In this document: positions 21,810-32,232 of the stretch, one piece after another
Layout of the letters: each line of letters starts with the position of its first letter
Position numbering within the stretch: the first letter of the stretch is position 1
Assembly: GCA_030789695.1 (NCBI GenBank)
Contig: CM061133.1
Coordinates: forward strand, 92,355,248-92,419,247
Origin: Scilla litardierei
Lineage: Eukaryota; Streptophyta; Magnoliopsida; Asparagales; Asparagaceae
Direction of reading: 5' to 3'
Length of the DNA: 64,000 nucleotides
The notes under the pieces: model-generated
Told to the model about the DNA's origin: nothing
The model's database searches: none
Seen by the model: the letters and a program-made list of their open reading frames with translations, nothing else
Made by a program: the position numbers and the translations under genes

Positions 21810-21977
21810 TAATCGGATTGATATCGATTTGGTTGTATATTTGTAAGACAACACATTTTCTAAAAAAACAAATAAAAGAAATTACCCCCACCTTTTAACT
21901 ACTCCTTTGTTTTACTTACGATCTTTTTTCTAGTTCTTTTATTTTTTTAGCCATGTAAATTTGGAGATGCTATATGA

Positions 21978-22220
21978 ATGATAGACGAAACATACATTGC
22001 TGATTTTAATACCTCGACATACCATGATGCTCAGATGGGACTGCATGACTACTTTCTACAAGTTGCAGAGAGTTGCAGAATTTGCGGATTTCAGGGACAT
22101 GTTGCCGATATTTGCCAATATAATACCATTCCTTATGACCCAATCCCATATACCTACAACCATTATCCAGCCTACTCCTATGAACAACCCCAAACTTATA
22201 TGCCTCCACAAGAAGAATAA
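21978..22220 (+). CDS. short CCHC zinc-knuckle, Tyr/Pro-rich frame of ATH
   Basis: An 80-codon frame not far downstream of the primer site. Residues about 33-46 form a perfect CX2CX4HX4C knuckle (CRICGFQGHVADIC). The rest is Tyr- and Pro-rich (YDPIPYTYNHYP...). Athila Gag proteins end with a comparable knuckle and low-complexity tail, so this is probably the Gag C-terminus with the rest lost. A stand-alone small nucleocapsid-like protein is the other option. The Met at 21978 is the first in frame and has no special context. Function is inferred, not demonstrated. Confidence 0.5.
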   Translation: MIDETYIADFNTSTYHDAQMGLHDYFLQVAESCRICGFQGHVADICQYNTIPYDPIPYTYNHYPAYSYEQPQTYMPPQEE

Positions 22221-22404
22221 AAACACATTGAAACTATGAGGACAAAATATAGGAAACCAAGGCTTTCCTACTGAACCTTCCCACTCCATTTTGATCGACA
22301 CCCATCATAACCCAATAACCCAACAATTCTCCCAATCAAAAAGGTACCTTGAGTAGAATTCATAGGGTCAGATCTATGAGACCACACCAAAGGAGGGAGA
22401 GCAC

Positions 22405-22695
22405 TTGGAAGGACCTTTCGGTATGATACTACCATCCTTCCTTGGTATTGTAGCGGAACCTACATCCGCAGTGGAGTATATTCATTGGCCTAATGCATTG
22501 TCGACTGCTTGCACTACGAAGGTAATCTATTTGAAAAAAAAAATTATTTTCGATATATCTGTCTCCTTACCTACGGGTGATACCATCGACACATATCCCG
22601 CATGTACCATGATCCAAATCTGCACTTCACAAGAGGATGCGATAAATGATGTGGCATTAGCTAAGCTTGAGGGACTCCTAACCCAGTTTCGTTAA
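22405..22695 (+). CDS. unrecognised ATH reading frame
   Basis: A 96-codon frame starting MEGPFGMILPSFL. I do not recognise it. It has the VSLPTGDTIDTYPACTMIQI stretch and a charged helical end (EDAINDVALAKLEGLL). It lies in the position of the ATH gag-pol region but shows no protease or RT motif, and it may be a chance opening in decayed sequence. Confidence 0.25.
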   Translation: MEGPFGMILPSFLGIVAEPTSAVEYIHWPNALSTACTTKVIYLKKKIIFDISVSLPTGDTIDTYPACTMIQICTSQEDAINDVALAKLEGLLTQFR

Positions 22696-24921
22696 GATAT
22701 CCTTGAGGTTTGCATGGGTGAGAGCAGGATGCTTGAAATAGAGGAGCCTATGCCACCCTCTTCCTTCTATTAGATCCCTCATTTCGAGCCAAATGCTAGC
22801 ATCGAGGTGACTATAAAGCACATTCATGCCAACGAAAAGGCCACGAGTTTGGTCATGGACATGACGATTGACTTCAGTGGATCCGAACCATGTCCACATC
22901 ATTACCACCATCGCAGTCACTCTTCACCTAACCAGAACATGAGCATCCACATAACATCGTTCAGGAAGATTTCTTAAACCCTTAGCACTCCTTTTCTAAA
23001 ACAAATTGTTTACTAAATTAATGTTTAAGTTCAAATATATCTGACGCAACGTGCCTCCCACCGGACATAAATACACATGCATCGGATGCATACTTGGTTG
23101 AACTGGCACCAGACCATTCTAGAGATGAGAAGGACGAGTATCTGATCATATCCACCCCTCAGATTAGCAAGATTTCTCCATTTCTACAGGGAGTATTCAT
23201 CTACTTGCTTTAGAATTTCCTACATACATTGATAATTTACTCTGGCGTAATTTCATAGATGGGAATAAGTTTCTTCATTGGGTCGGCATGGCTCATTCCT
23301 TGCAGGTTACATGTGCACACCATCAAGTGATGCTGTGAGCTGTCACTGGGGCTCAATGATGTTGGTTGAGTAAAGCAGCTGGCTGAGCCACGAAAGTACC
23401 AGGGGAAACAACTGCATGCTCCATTGCAAATCCTTTATCCACCCTTTGATCAGGTGCATCATAACCCAATAGGGTAGATAATTTATATGCTTTCTAGGTT
23501 AGTATCTGAATAATCTTGTCTCCTCCATATAGCGATAAGAATGTATTAGGGTTTAGAAGTCTTTAATAAGTCTTTCACCTCTCAACTACTTCACATGATA
23601 TCATTTTGCCCCCAAGAATCCATATAGCTTCGATCTTTTCATTATCCCCCCCACTTGAACCCTTGCTATTGACATCTCTATTTTGTTTTGAGCGATGCTT
23701 TATTTTTTCTTAGGGAGGCACTCCTGTACATTCAAACATACTCCTATGTTTTCAATGCAACCAAATTATATCCCTATTTTCACCTCTATGTACATTTCTA
23801 CTCCTCCTTATCTTCTATTACTCTCGCATTAAGGACAATGCTTAATTTTAGCTTGGGGAAAATGTTCCACTCCTAGCTTAGGGGAGGAGGCCAAACACAC
23901 CACTTGCACCACCATTTGCATGTTGCATTCCACACTTTTTGGGTTGTTTTTGCATCCATACACTTACATCCAATGAAAAATTATGTTTACGAAATGAGCA
24001 TTCGATGACCTTTTTCTTATATGCAATTTCATTTATACGCTTAAATTAGGTTCGCTTCCTTCATACATACTCTAGATGTCTTCATGGCATGACCTCGTCA
24101 TTAATCCTTCCTCACGAATTCTATTTTAAGCCTTTCCCATGAATAAATGATATCTTTGCTTTTGTCTTCGGTAGGCTAGATTGATCGTCTTATTCAACCC
24201 TTAGGATGCATGAGCCTAGGTCATGCCAACGGTGTTGAGTGGCCCTTAGTTCGATAGGATTTGTTCATGTATATAGTCTAGTTATCCTTAGGCCATGTAT
24301 GATTGATATGCTCAAAAAGAGAAAAATATGAAAAAGATGAGTACAAAAAACAGTTTAAAGCAAGTGTGTCGTTCTCCGTATTCCACCAGTAGCCTGATCT
24401 CCGTGCCTCAGGAAGCATTGTAGACTCATGTTAAAAAGTGAGTTTGGGGGAGTGCATTAGATAGAGATAATAGGTCTTAGGTGATTTGAGAGAGTAGGCC
24501 CGAGGAGTCCATCTTGGCCTAATGCCCTAGATTCATCTGGATTGGGAGCTATTGGCCGAAATCTCATTACATAAATCACCTAATTCCCATATAAAAATAT
24601 GTATATTGAGCCTTCCTATCACCATGGTTTAGGATAAACTAACTTGGCATATTTAATCCTAGATAGCTAAGATCCTACAACACACTCTTGGGACTTTTCC
24701 CTTCACTACTTTAAGACAATGGTTGAATTCTATCAATCTAAATCCACTAAGAGATGTCTTTTACAGATTTTGTCTTTTCCATGGGTAAGTGTGTTAACTT
24801 TGTAGCAGTGTTGGAGATTTATAGCTTTGAGTCTTACACCATGTTATATTGATGGAGTGATGTGTACTTGGAGTGAGCCCTAATTTTGTTGTAAGAGTAA
24901 ATTGCATTCATGCTTGATTCG
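22696..24921 (+). mobile_element. ATH interior without pol
   Basis: No RT, RNase H or integrase motif is visible in any frame. Phrases such as AAGGACAATG...TTAGCTTGGGG (about 23832) and GTGAGTTTGGGGGAGTGC (about 24439) resemble the 'aagtttgggggag' sequences in the 3' half of Athila elements. ATH is therefore probably a pol-less derivative. The stretch is cut at the TEK-1 target site. Confidence 0.55.
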
Positions 24922-27422
24922 TGTCATGCCCCGCTTCCCAAAAATGGAGACGAGACGTGAGAAGGTCTGCACGAGAGTGGAGCTGTGAAGCCCCAAACCC
25001 GATAAGCGTCAATAAAACATAAGCAGGTCCATGTAACCACAAATGGAACAACAATAATAACACAAGGAGAGATAGAAATAAAATCTCATATCTCATAATT
25101 TGTCCAACATGAAAATTAAGTCCAACATCCAGAAAAGCCACCAGGCTAAAAGAAAGAGTCTAAAGGCCCAGAACAAGGCCAACAAAAGCAACAACGTAAC
25201 AAAGTATAGGTGCTACGCACCGACAATAAAATAGCAGTCTAAACAAAAGGGAAAACACAACGAAGACACTAGGACTGGTCCCCAGTGTCCACGTACTCCC
25301 CGTCAAACACAAGCTCGGCTCGGCGTCAGCAACCACCTCGTCCTCAACAAGGTACTCAGGCTCAGGATCTAACATGTGTCACCCAAAAGAGTAAAGGGGC
25401 ACATGTCAGCAAGTCTAAAAGACTTGGGCAAGGAAACTGAAAGTAGGCAACTAACAACCTAGCAGTTTTAGTATGCATGACATGGCAGTTATAGCATGAG
25501 TGCACAAGCAAGGCATGGCGAGACAATAAGTACAAGAGAACAATTATCGGGACAAGACAAGAGTATCCAAGCTACTAACAATCTCAATCATTTCACTAGT
25601 CACGTTTCAAGTTTTTTGTAGATGTTTACGCCTTACAGCTGAATGGTTTGGCATTCACGCCGATTGGCCGCTTAACACTACCCCAAATCCCAGAGTTTAC
25701 GCCTTACCACTGCAGTTGCTGATCGGGCAGACTCCCAGTTGATTGGCCGCTTAACTCTTACCCCCAATACCCACATATAATCGAGCCAGGGTCCCCGCAC
25801 ACGAGCTCAGTAAATGAGCCAGGGTTGCCCCGCACAGGAGCTCGCATTCTAGTTCACGATTCATAAGCAATTGGCGTAGGGGTGCACCTAGCCGGAAACA
25901 AGCAATTCGGGCATTGGCTATCAACCAACACATGGCCCGCTTCTGGAACACGAGCCAGGAACACAAGCATTGTAGCGAAGCTACGCAATCACGGGAACAC
26001 TTAGAGAATGCAATGACATGACAATTAATTTGCGTACCGTTAATGGAAATTAAACATGACATGGTAATTGTGCAACATGATAATGTCGGATCTAGCTTCG
26101 TTGTCAAGCTAGTTCCTAAATTTGCGCCTAGGCGGGTATCATTTCGTCGCCTAGTCTCTTTTACGCCTACAACAAGCAAATGGCCTAAAACATGGCCTAA
26201 ACCCTAAGTGGCAAGTTTCACTTGCCTAGCACCGAGGATGACGATCAACGAGGGTTCGTCCCACGGACGCTAATCTACAGGAAAGTCGCTGTTATGGAGA
26301 AACAATCAACAAACAATATTCATTTCATTAGGGTTTCATAATAACACAAATGGGTCATGCTTAAAACTAAAGAATCGAGTATTACCGTAGAGGGAACGGG
26401 AGAATAACGCCGAGCAACTACGGCGACGGAAGAAACGCTCCGGGGAACCTAGGGTTCAGATCTGGAAATGATTGGAGAAATTTGGAGAAATAGGGGTTTT
26501 AGGAGATTTTGGGGATTTGATGAGATTTCGAGGAGGATGAGAGGTAGAATGTGTTAAGGGAGAGTTTGGATGATGGATTTTGGGCTTGGAATGAAGGAAT
26601 AAGGGTTTCAGGTAGAAGGGGGCTCAATGGGGGGAGAAACTATGGTTTTAGGTCGTGAGGAAGAAGAAGAAAACGTTTGGAGGGGTATTTATAGAGTTTG
26701 GTGGCGGCTAGGGCAAAACTAGGGTTTACAGCACTGGTTAGTCGGTCAAAGAATAACCACTGACCGACTAGTTTGGGAACTAGTCGGTCGGTTGACCAAC
26801 GCAGACCGACTAAGAGTAAACAGTAACCCAGACGAAAATTAGGATTTAGATTTAGTCGGTCAAAGAACAATTACTGACCGACTAGTTCAAGATCTAGTCG
26901 GTCGATGAACATTCTTAGACCGACTAAGAGTAAACAGTAACTAGTATCAAAAATAGTTGATGAGTTAGTCGGTTAAAGAAGCATTGCCGACCGACTAGTT
27001 TGCAACCTAGTCGGTCAACCAACGTTCTTAGACCGACTAATGATAAACAGTAACTCCTGAGAAATTTAGAAAGCCAACTAGTCGGTTCAAGAAGGATTGC
27101 CGACCGACTGGATCGTCATCTAGTCGGTCGGTGCCCCTTCTTACACCGGCTAATTAGCACCAAAAGTTCTGATATGGAGTGCGGAGCTCCGGGATCGATT
27201 CCTAAGACTCCTAGGCTGGATCTAACAATAAGATATGACCGATACGAAGCCCGTCACGAATGACTTACTCCAAAATCGACGATCCTAAGGAAGAAACGAG
27301 AAAACACGACGAAACGATCGAAAATGAAAGTTACGGAGACGAAAACCACATATAAGGAGAAAATCCACCAAAACATATAATATTATATAATATATCCAGA
27401 TACATGAAAACCAGTCGTTACA
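24922..27422 (-). mobile_element. TEK-1 3' LTR
   Basis: In the sense direction it starts TGTAACGACTGG and ends GCGGGGCATGACA. U3 contains the hairpin array at 26739-27153, and a TATA box (CTCTATAAATACCCC on the minus strand, about 26684-26698) follows within about 41 bp. Farther downstream are two copies of a ~71-bp tandem repeat (from about 25624 and 25695) built on 'tttacgccttac...attggccgcttaac'. Confidence 0.95.
26739..27153. repeat. TAGTCGGTC/GACCGACTA hairpin array, TEK-1 left LTR
   Basis: Four tandem modules of about 105 bp. Each module has the order TAGTCGGTC, ~15 bp, GACCGACTAG, ~10 bp, CTAGTCGGTC, ~15 bp, GACCGACTAA, followed by a spacer, several of which end in AAACAGTAACT. Stems are well kept while loops vary, so each module can fold into two or more hairpins. 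The identical arrangement is in the other LTR (34049-34463). Confidence 0.95.
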
Positions 27423-27434
27423 TCCTCCCCAACT
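27423..27434 (-). promoter_or_regulatory. TEK-1 polypurine tract
   Basis: The minus strand reads AGTTGGGGAGGA directly before the LTR. Confidence 0.9.
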
Positions 27435-27468
27435 TAAGAAAAATTCCGTCCTCGGAATTTCCCAACAC

Positions 27469-28370
27469 TCACGTGTCCGGGAACAAAAGTGGGAAACGCT
27501 CTCGCATCTCATCCTCATTCTCCCAAGTAGACTCTCCGGGCGAGCCGTGTCGCCACATCACCCTCACAAGATTGACAACCTTGTTCCGAAGTGACTTCTG
27601 ACGCCTGTCCAGAATCTACACTGGATGCTGGTCATACGTCATGTCGGGGCGAACGGTAATCTCTGAGAAATCCACAGCATGAGACGGATCGCTAATGTAT
27701 CGACGAAGCTGCGACACATGGAAAACATTGTGGACTCCCTCCAAAGATGGCGGCAAGGATAAACGATAAGCTACCTCGCCAACTTTCTCCAGAATGTCAA
27801 ACGGTCCAATGTATCGCGGGCTCAACTTCCCTTGCTTCCCAAAACGAATCACTCCACGATTCGGGGAAATCTTCAAAAACACATGGTCACCCGGCTGAAA
27901 CTCCAAAGGACGACGTTTAGCATCCGCCCAATGCTTAAAACGGTCTTGAGCAATACTCAACCTCTCCCGAATGCTCCTGACAACCTCCACAGCCTCCACG
28001 ATCATCTCAGGTCCCAACAACTCCCGATCACCAACGTCATCCCAACTCAATAGGATCGACATTTCCTCCCATAAAGAGCGGCGAAAGGCGCCATGCCAAT
28101 AGACGCCTGAAAGCTGTTGTTGTAAGAAAACTCCACCACATGTAGATGGTCCTCCCACGAACCCTTGAAATCCAACATGCACGCCCTCAGCATGTCTTCC
28201 AAAATCTGAATCGTCCTCTCGGACTGGCCATCCGTCTGTGGATGGTACGCCATGCTGAAACTCAGACGCGTACCCAAACTCTTCTGCAAACTCTGCCAGA
28301 ACTGAGATGTGAACCTCGTGTCTCTGTCCGACACGATACTCACGGGGACCCCATGAAGTCGTACGATCTC
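27469..28370 (-). pseudogene. TEK-1 integrase C-terminal half and chromodomain
   Basis: Exon after the integrase intron. The frame 28376-28047 gives [15 protein letters not shown] (second catalytic Asp) and [10 protein letters not shown] (catalytic Glu kept), then a one-base insertion near 28050. The adjoining frame carries [30 protein letters not shown], the GPFDILEKVG motif and VFHVSQLRRYISDPSH. A CAG-to-TAG stop at 27616-27618 precedes the chromodomain, which reads MWRHGSPGESTWENEDEMRERFP and ends at 27469. Chromodomains of this clade direct insertion to methylated-histone chromatin; that role is family knowledge. Confidence 0.9.
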
Positions 28371-28442
28371 CTGCATGATTCACGTTACATCACTATCCAA
28401 ACTAGGAAAAAGGAAATAAAAACGGAGAGTAAAAGAATTTAC
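28371..28442 (-). other. intron in TEK-1 integrase (72 bp)
   Basis: On the minus strand the exon ends GAG, the intron starts GTAAATTC, is T-rich, and ends ATCATGCAG before GAGATCGTAC. It contains an in-frame TGA and interrupts conserved integrase sequence. TEK-2 has an intron at the identical codon boundary (46801-46869). Confidence 0.85.
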
Positions 28443-29370
28443 CTCCATATATCTCCTCGCTAGCGCCTCAGTGGACTGTCCCACTCAGTACAGAATAAAG
28501 TGCGCAGATTTGGTCAATCGATCTACGATCACCCAAATCGCGTCATTCTGCTTCGAACTCCGAGGTAGTCCAGTCACGAAATCCATAGTGATGTGTTGCC
28601 ATTTCCACTCCGGAATCGGAAGCGGTTGTAGCAACCCGGCCGTACGCTGATGCTCCACCTTCACTTGTTGACAAACCAAGCACTTGGCTACACTCCGAGC
28701 CACACTCCTCTTCATGCAATGCCACCAATAGTTCAGACGAAGATCCTGGTACATCTTGGTGCCACCAGGATGCACAGAATACGGCGAACTGTGTGCCTCC
28801 ACCATCAACTCCTCTCTAATATCTCCAGCTGGCACACACAAGCTGGCTCCAAACCTCAACGAGCCATCCTCATGAATCAAAAATTCCATTCGCAGACCGG
28901 CTTCCACCTGCTCCCGAATCCTCACAAGCTTCGGATCCTCAGCCTGGCCAACCTTAATCCGATCCACGATTGTTGACTGTACCTGCATGTACATCAACGA
29001 AGGAGCCTCCCCGGGAAGAACAATCTCCACACCAGACTCGCAAAAATCCTGCTGCAATCTCCACTGCGAGGTCAAAACCATCACCGCTGGAAGCCTACTC
29101 AGTGCATCAGGAACCACATTCACCTTGCCAGGGTGAAACTGCAAATCAATCTCAATCCGCCATGAGCTCCAACCATCGACGCTGTCGCATGTTGAGCTCC
29201 TTCTGAGTAAAAATATACTTCAAGCTTTTGTGATCGGTGAAAATCTTCACTTTCTCACTCAGCAAGAAGTGCCTCCAAATCTTAAGAGCAAACACAACGG
29301 TAGCCAACTCCAAATCATGCGTCGGGAAATTCTTCTCATGAACCTTGAGCTGACGAGAAGCATACGCCAC
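28443..29370 (-). pseudogene. TEK-1 RNase H end and integrase N-terminal half
   Basis: The frame 29370-29152 is the RNase H end ([21 protein letters not shown], then [11 protein letters not shown]). A 2-bp deletion near 29155 shifts into the frame 29144-28485, with FHPGKVNVVPDALSR, the zinc-binding part (HSSPYSVHPGGTK...CLVCQQVK) and ITMDFVTGLPRS with the first catalytic Asp. A CGA-to-TGA stop lies at 28485-28487, after KSAHFILY. The exon ends at the intron donor at 28442. Confidence 0.9.
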
Positions 29371-29382
29371 AACATGCCCGTG

Positions 29383-30640
29383 CTAATGCAACACACAACT
29401 GAGACCCTTGCTAGAAGCATCGCAAAAGATCTCAAATCCACCGCTGCGATCAGGCACAACAAGAATAGGGGCAGTCGTCAACCTCTCCCTCAGAACACCA
29501 AAAGCATTCTCACAATCACCCGACCAAACAAAAGGTACATCCTTCCGGGTCAACCTGGTCATCAGCTCAGTAATACGAGAAAAGTCCTTAATGAAACGCC
29601 GATAGTAACCAGCAAGTCCAAGGAAACTCCGGATCTCAGACGCTGACGACGGAACAGGCCACTCTCTGATGGCCCTAATCTTCTCGGGATCCACTGAAAT
29701 ACCATCTCCAGTCACCACATGCCCCAGAAAAGCAACTCTATCCAGCCAAAACTCGCACTTCGAAAACTTAGCATACAACCGATGCTTCTTCAAAATCTCC
29801 AACACCATCCTTAAGTGTGAGGCATGCTCTTCCTCTGACTTTGAATAGATCAGAATGTCGTCAATAAAGATAAAGACAAACTTATCCAAAAAGTCGTAGA
29901 AAATCAGGTTCATCATATTCATGAAAACTGCGGATGCATTGGTTACACCGAAAGGCATAACCACAAACTCGTAGTGTCCATACTTCGTCCTGAACGATGT
30001 CTTCGGAACATCATCCTTCTTCACCTTCAACTGATGGTAACCACTCCTCAAATCCAATTTAGAAAACACCCTTGAACCTCCAAGCTGATCAAAAATATCA
30101 TCGATGCGAGGCAACGGGTATTTATTCTTGATGGTCACCGCATTCAACTCCCGATAGTCCACGCACATGTGACGCGAACCATCCTTCTTCTTCACCAGCA
30201 GCACCGGTGCTCCCCACGGAGACACACTAGGATTGATATAACCCTTCTGCAAAATCTCATCCAGCTGCTTCCGCAATTCCTCCAACTCAGCGGGTGCCAT
30301 ACGATACGGCGCCTTCGAAATCGGCTGCGCTCCCGGAACAAGATCAATAGAAAATTCTAGAGCTCGATCAGGTGGCAAACCAGACATCTCCTCGGGGAAG
30401 ACGTCATCAAAATCACGCACCACAGCTGGCCACTCCAACTCCATCTGCATAGCCACAACCTCCACCGGTCTGGCCCGAAATCGGACAGGGCCAAGCGAAC
30501 TGCTACCACGGCTGAACTCAAATACTGGATGTCCGGGAATCTCGAACACCACCTTCTTCCTCCGACAGTCGATCGTAGCATAGAAGCTCGCAAGCCAGTC
30601 CATCCCAAGAACTGCATCATAGTTGATGATGTCGTGGACA
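29383..30640 (-). pseudogene. TEK-1 reverse transcriptase
   Basis: The longest frame in the window (492 codons from 30861). Its first ~75 residues are out-of-frame protease sequence. True RT linker begins near [15 protein letters not shown], followed by [59 protein letters not shown] and the catalytic [10 protein letters not shown] (the F-I-D-D form usual in this clade). [11 protein letters not shown] and the connection domain follow. A CAG-to-TAG stop at 29383-29385 breaks it at the start of RNase H. Confidence 0.95.
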
Positions 30641-30861
30641 AATGAAATCAATGAAAAGCTCATGTCCACAGACCACCAACGAGCAAGAATTGCAACCACG
30701 ATGCACCGAGACCACGCCATTCCCTGTAACGATATTCCAACTCTTGGGAAGAGGGGACGTCGACAAGGAATGCTTCTCCACGAAGTTCCGAGAAATAATG
30801 CACATCGATGCACCAGAGTCAAAGAGGACTCGTGCAGGAAATGTGCACACCAAAAGCACAC
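30617..30861 (-). pseudogene. TEK-1 aspartic protease
   Basis: Exon after the first intron. It encodes [23 protein letters not shown] with the DSGAS active site intact, then a normal retropepsin-like fold sequence up to HELFIDFI. A one-base frameshift near 30630 separates it from RT. The apparent Met (30886) lies inside the intron and is not a start. Confidence 0.85.
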
Positions 30862-30957
30862 CTAACAACCCTAGTCTAGCAAACAATCATGTTCAAGCAA
30901 ACAACACAATCTAACAATCAAACCAGCTAGAAAAGTAACAGCTAGATTGAGGATTAC
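30862..30957 (-). other. intron between TEK-1 gag and protease (96 bp)
   Basis: Donor ACAG|GTAATCC and acceptor TTGTTAG|GTGTGC on the minus strand, with a T-rich interior. Removal joins the gag linker to the protease in one frame within a Gly codon. TEK-2 has an intron at the homologous site. Confidence 0.8.
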
Positions 30958-32089
30958 CTGTGATAACCTCATCCACAGCCTCGCTCTCCACAACGGTCAT
31001 CAGAAAATCCTGCCTCCTTGGCGGAACAGCCTACTGAAAAGCCTGCCTCTGCGGAACAAGAGCTGCTCCACGTCCAGCAGGAACAGACGCTCGCTGCTGC
31101 AACGGCTGTGCTGCAACAAGTGCCCTCCGTAGCTGATTCGCATGCCGACAATCCTTCGCGACATGGGAAGCATCACCACAAACCAAACACTGGCCCAAAA
31201 ACTTCCTACACTGATCCTTGATATGGCCAGGCTTGCCGCAGAAATGGCAAGTCTTCAGAACAGGCCCTCCTGGCCTCTTAAACTGAGCTGGCTGATTAGG
31301 TTTGAAACCAGGCCTAACCACCGCCCTGGCCTACTCCATAGGCCTCTTCCCAGCACCAGAAACATGTCCTCTCCTCTGACTCAGGTTCAGCTCCTGCCTC
31401 CTCGCAGCGACCAGAACCTTCTGATAAGAGTCCAGATCAGAGGAAGACACAAAACTCTGGAGCTCCAAAGCAAGTCCCTGCAGGAACCTCTGAGCCCTCT
31501 CATCAGCATCCTTCATCATCTTTGGCGCGAACCGACTCAGCCTAGTAAACTCTTGGTGGTATAGGTCCACCGTCAAGCTCCCTTGCTTCAGATCAATAAA
31601 GCGCTGCAGCATCTCCTTCCTAGCAGCCTTCGAAAAGAATTCCTCATCAAACCTGGACTTAAAGGTAGTCCAAGCTATCGGCTCCACCAACATCTTCTCT
31701 TCCGCATCCCACCAGTTCCGACCATTATCCTTGAGTTGTCTCTTTGCCAAATCAACCCATCTAACCGGGGTGATCTTGGCCATCTTCAAGTTATCCCCAA
31801 TGTTTCGAATCCACTCATCGACAGCCAGAGGACCCTCAGACCCATCAAAATATGCGGGACCCAGCTCCCGAAATTGCTTCGCTCCCGGCTCGGAGCGAGG
31901 GACATCCGGAAGAGCCCGGGCAGCTCGAGCAAGTGGAGCATTCTGGACTTGCAGGAGCACGCCCTGCTGCACTTGCATCATCTGAAGCATCATCCGCATC
32001 ATCTCTCCGTTGGTGGGTTCCCGCTCAGGCTCCTCATCATGAGGGAGCGCACCACTACCTCCACCACGGGTGAATCGCCTTCCCGCCAT
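30958..32089 (-). pseudogene. TEK-1 gag
   Basis: Starts MAGRRFTRGGG at 32089. Residues about 85-235 are a Ty3/gypsy retrotransposon gag domain (YFDGSEGPLAVDEWIRNI, RNWWDAEEKM, FIDLKQGSLTVDLYHQEF). TAG at 31331-31333 follows GKRPME, and the frame resumes with two CCHC knuckles, CHFCGKPGHIKDQC and CLVCGDASHVAKDC. A second TAG lies at 31031-31033. Both stops fit CAG-to-TAG. The frame reaches the intron donor at 30958. The start is supported by MAGRR also opening gag in TEK-2. Confidence 0.9.
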
Positions 32090-32232
32090 CTAATGACACA
32101 GAAAACGAATCAGATTAGACGCATAGCTTATGACTCGGACGTCGAACTCAGTTTATTGGACATTCTAATATTATTATCGTCACTCTGATAATCGCAGTTA
32201 CAGAAGGACCTGCATGGGCCACCAATAACACC

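Noticed and set aside
31583..32188. 201-codon plus-strand frame
   Set aside because: It is the antisense shadow of TEK-1 gag, which has recognised capsid motifs on the minus strand.
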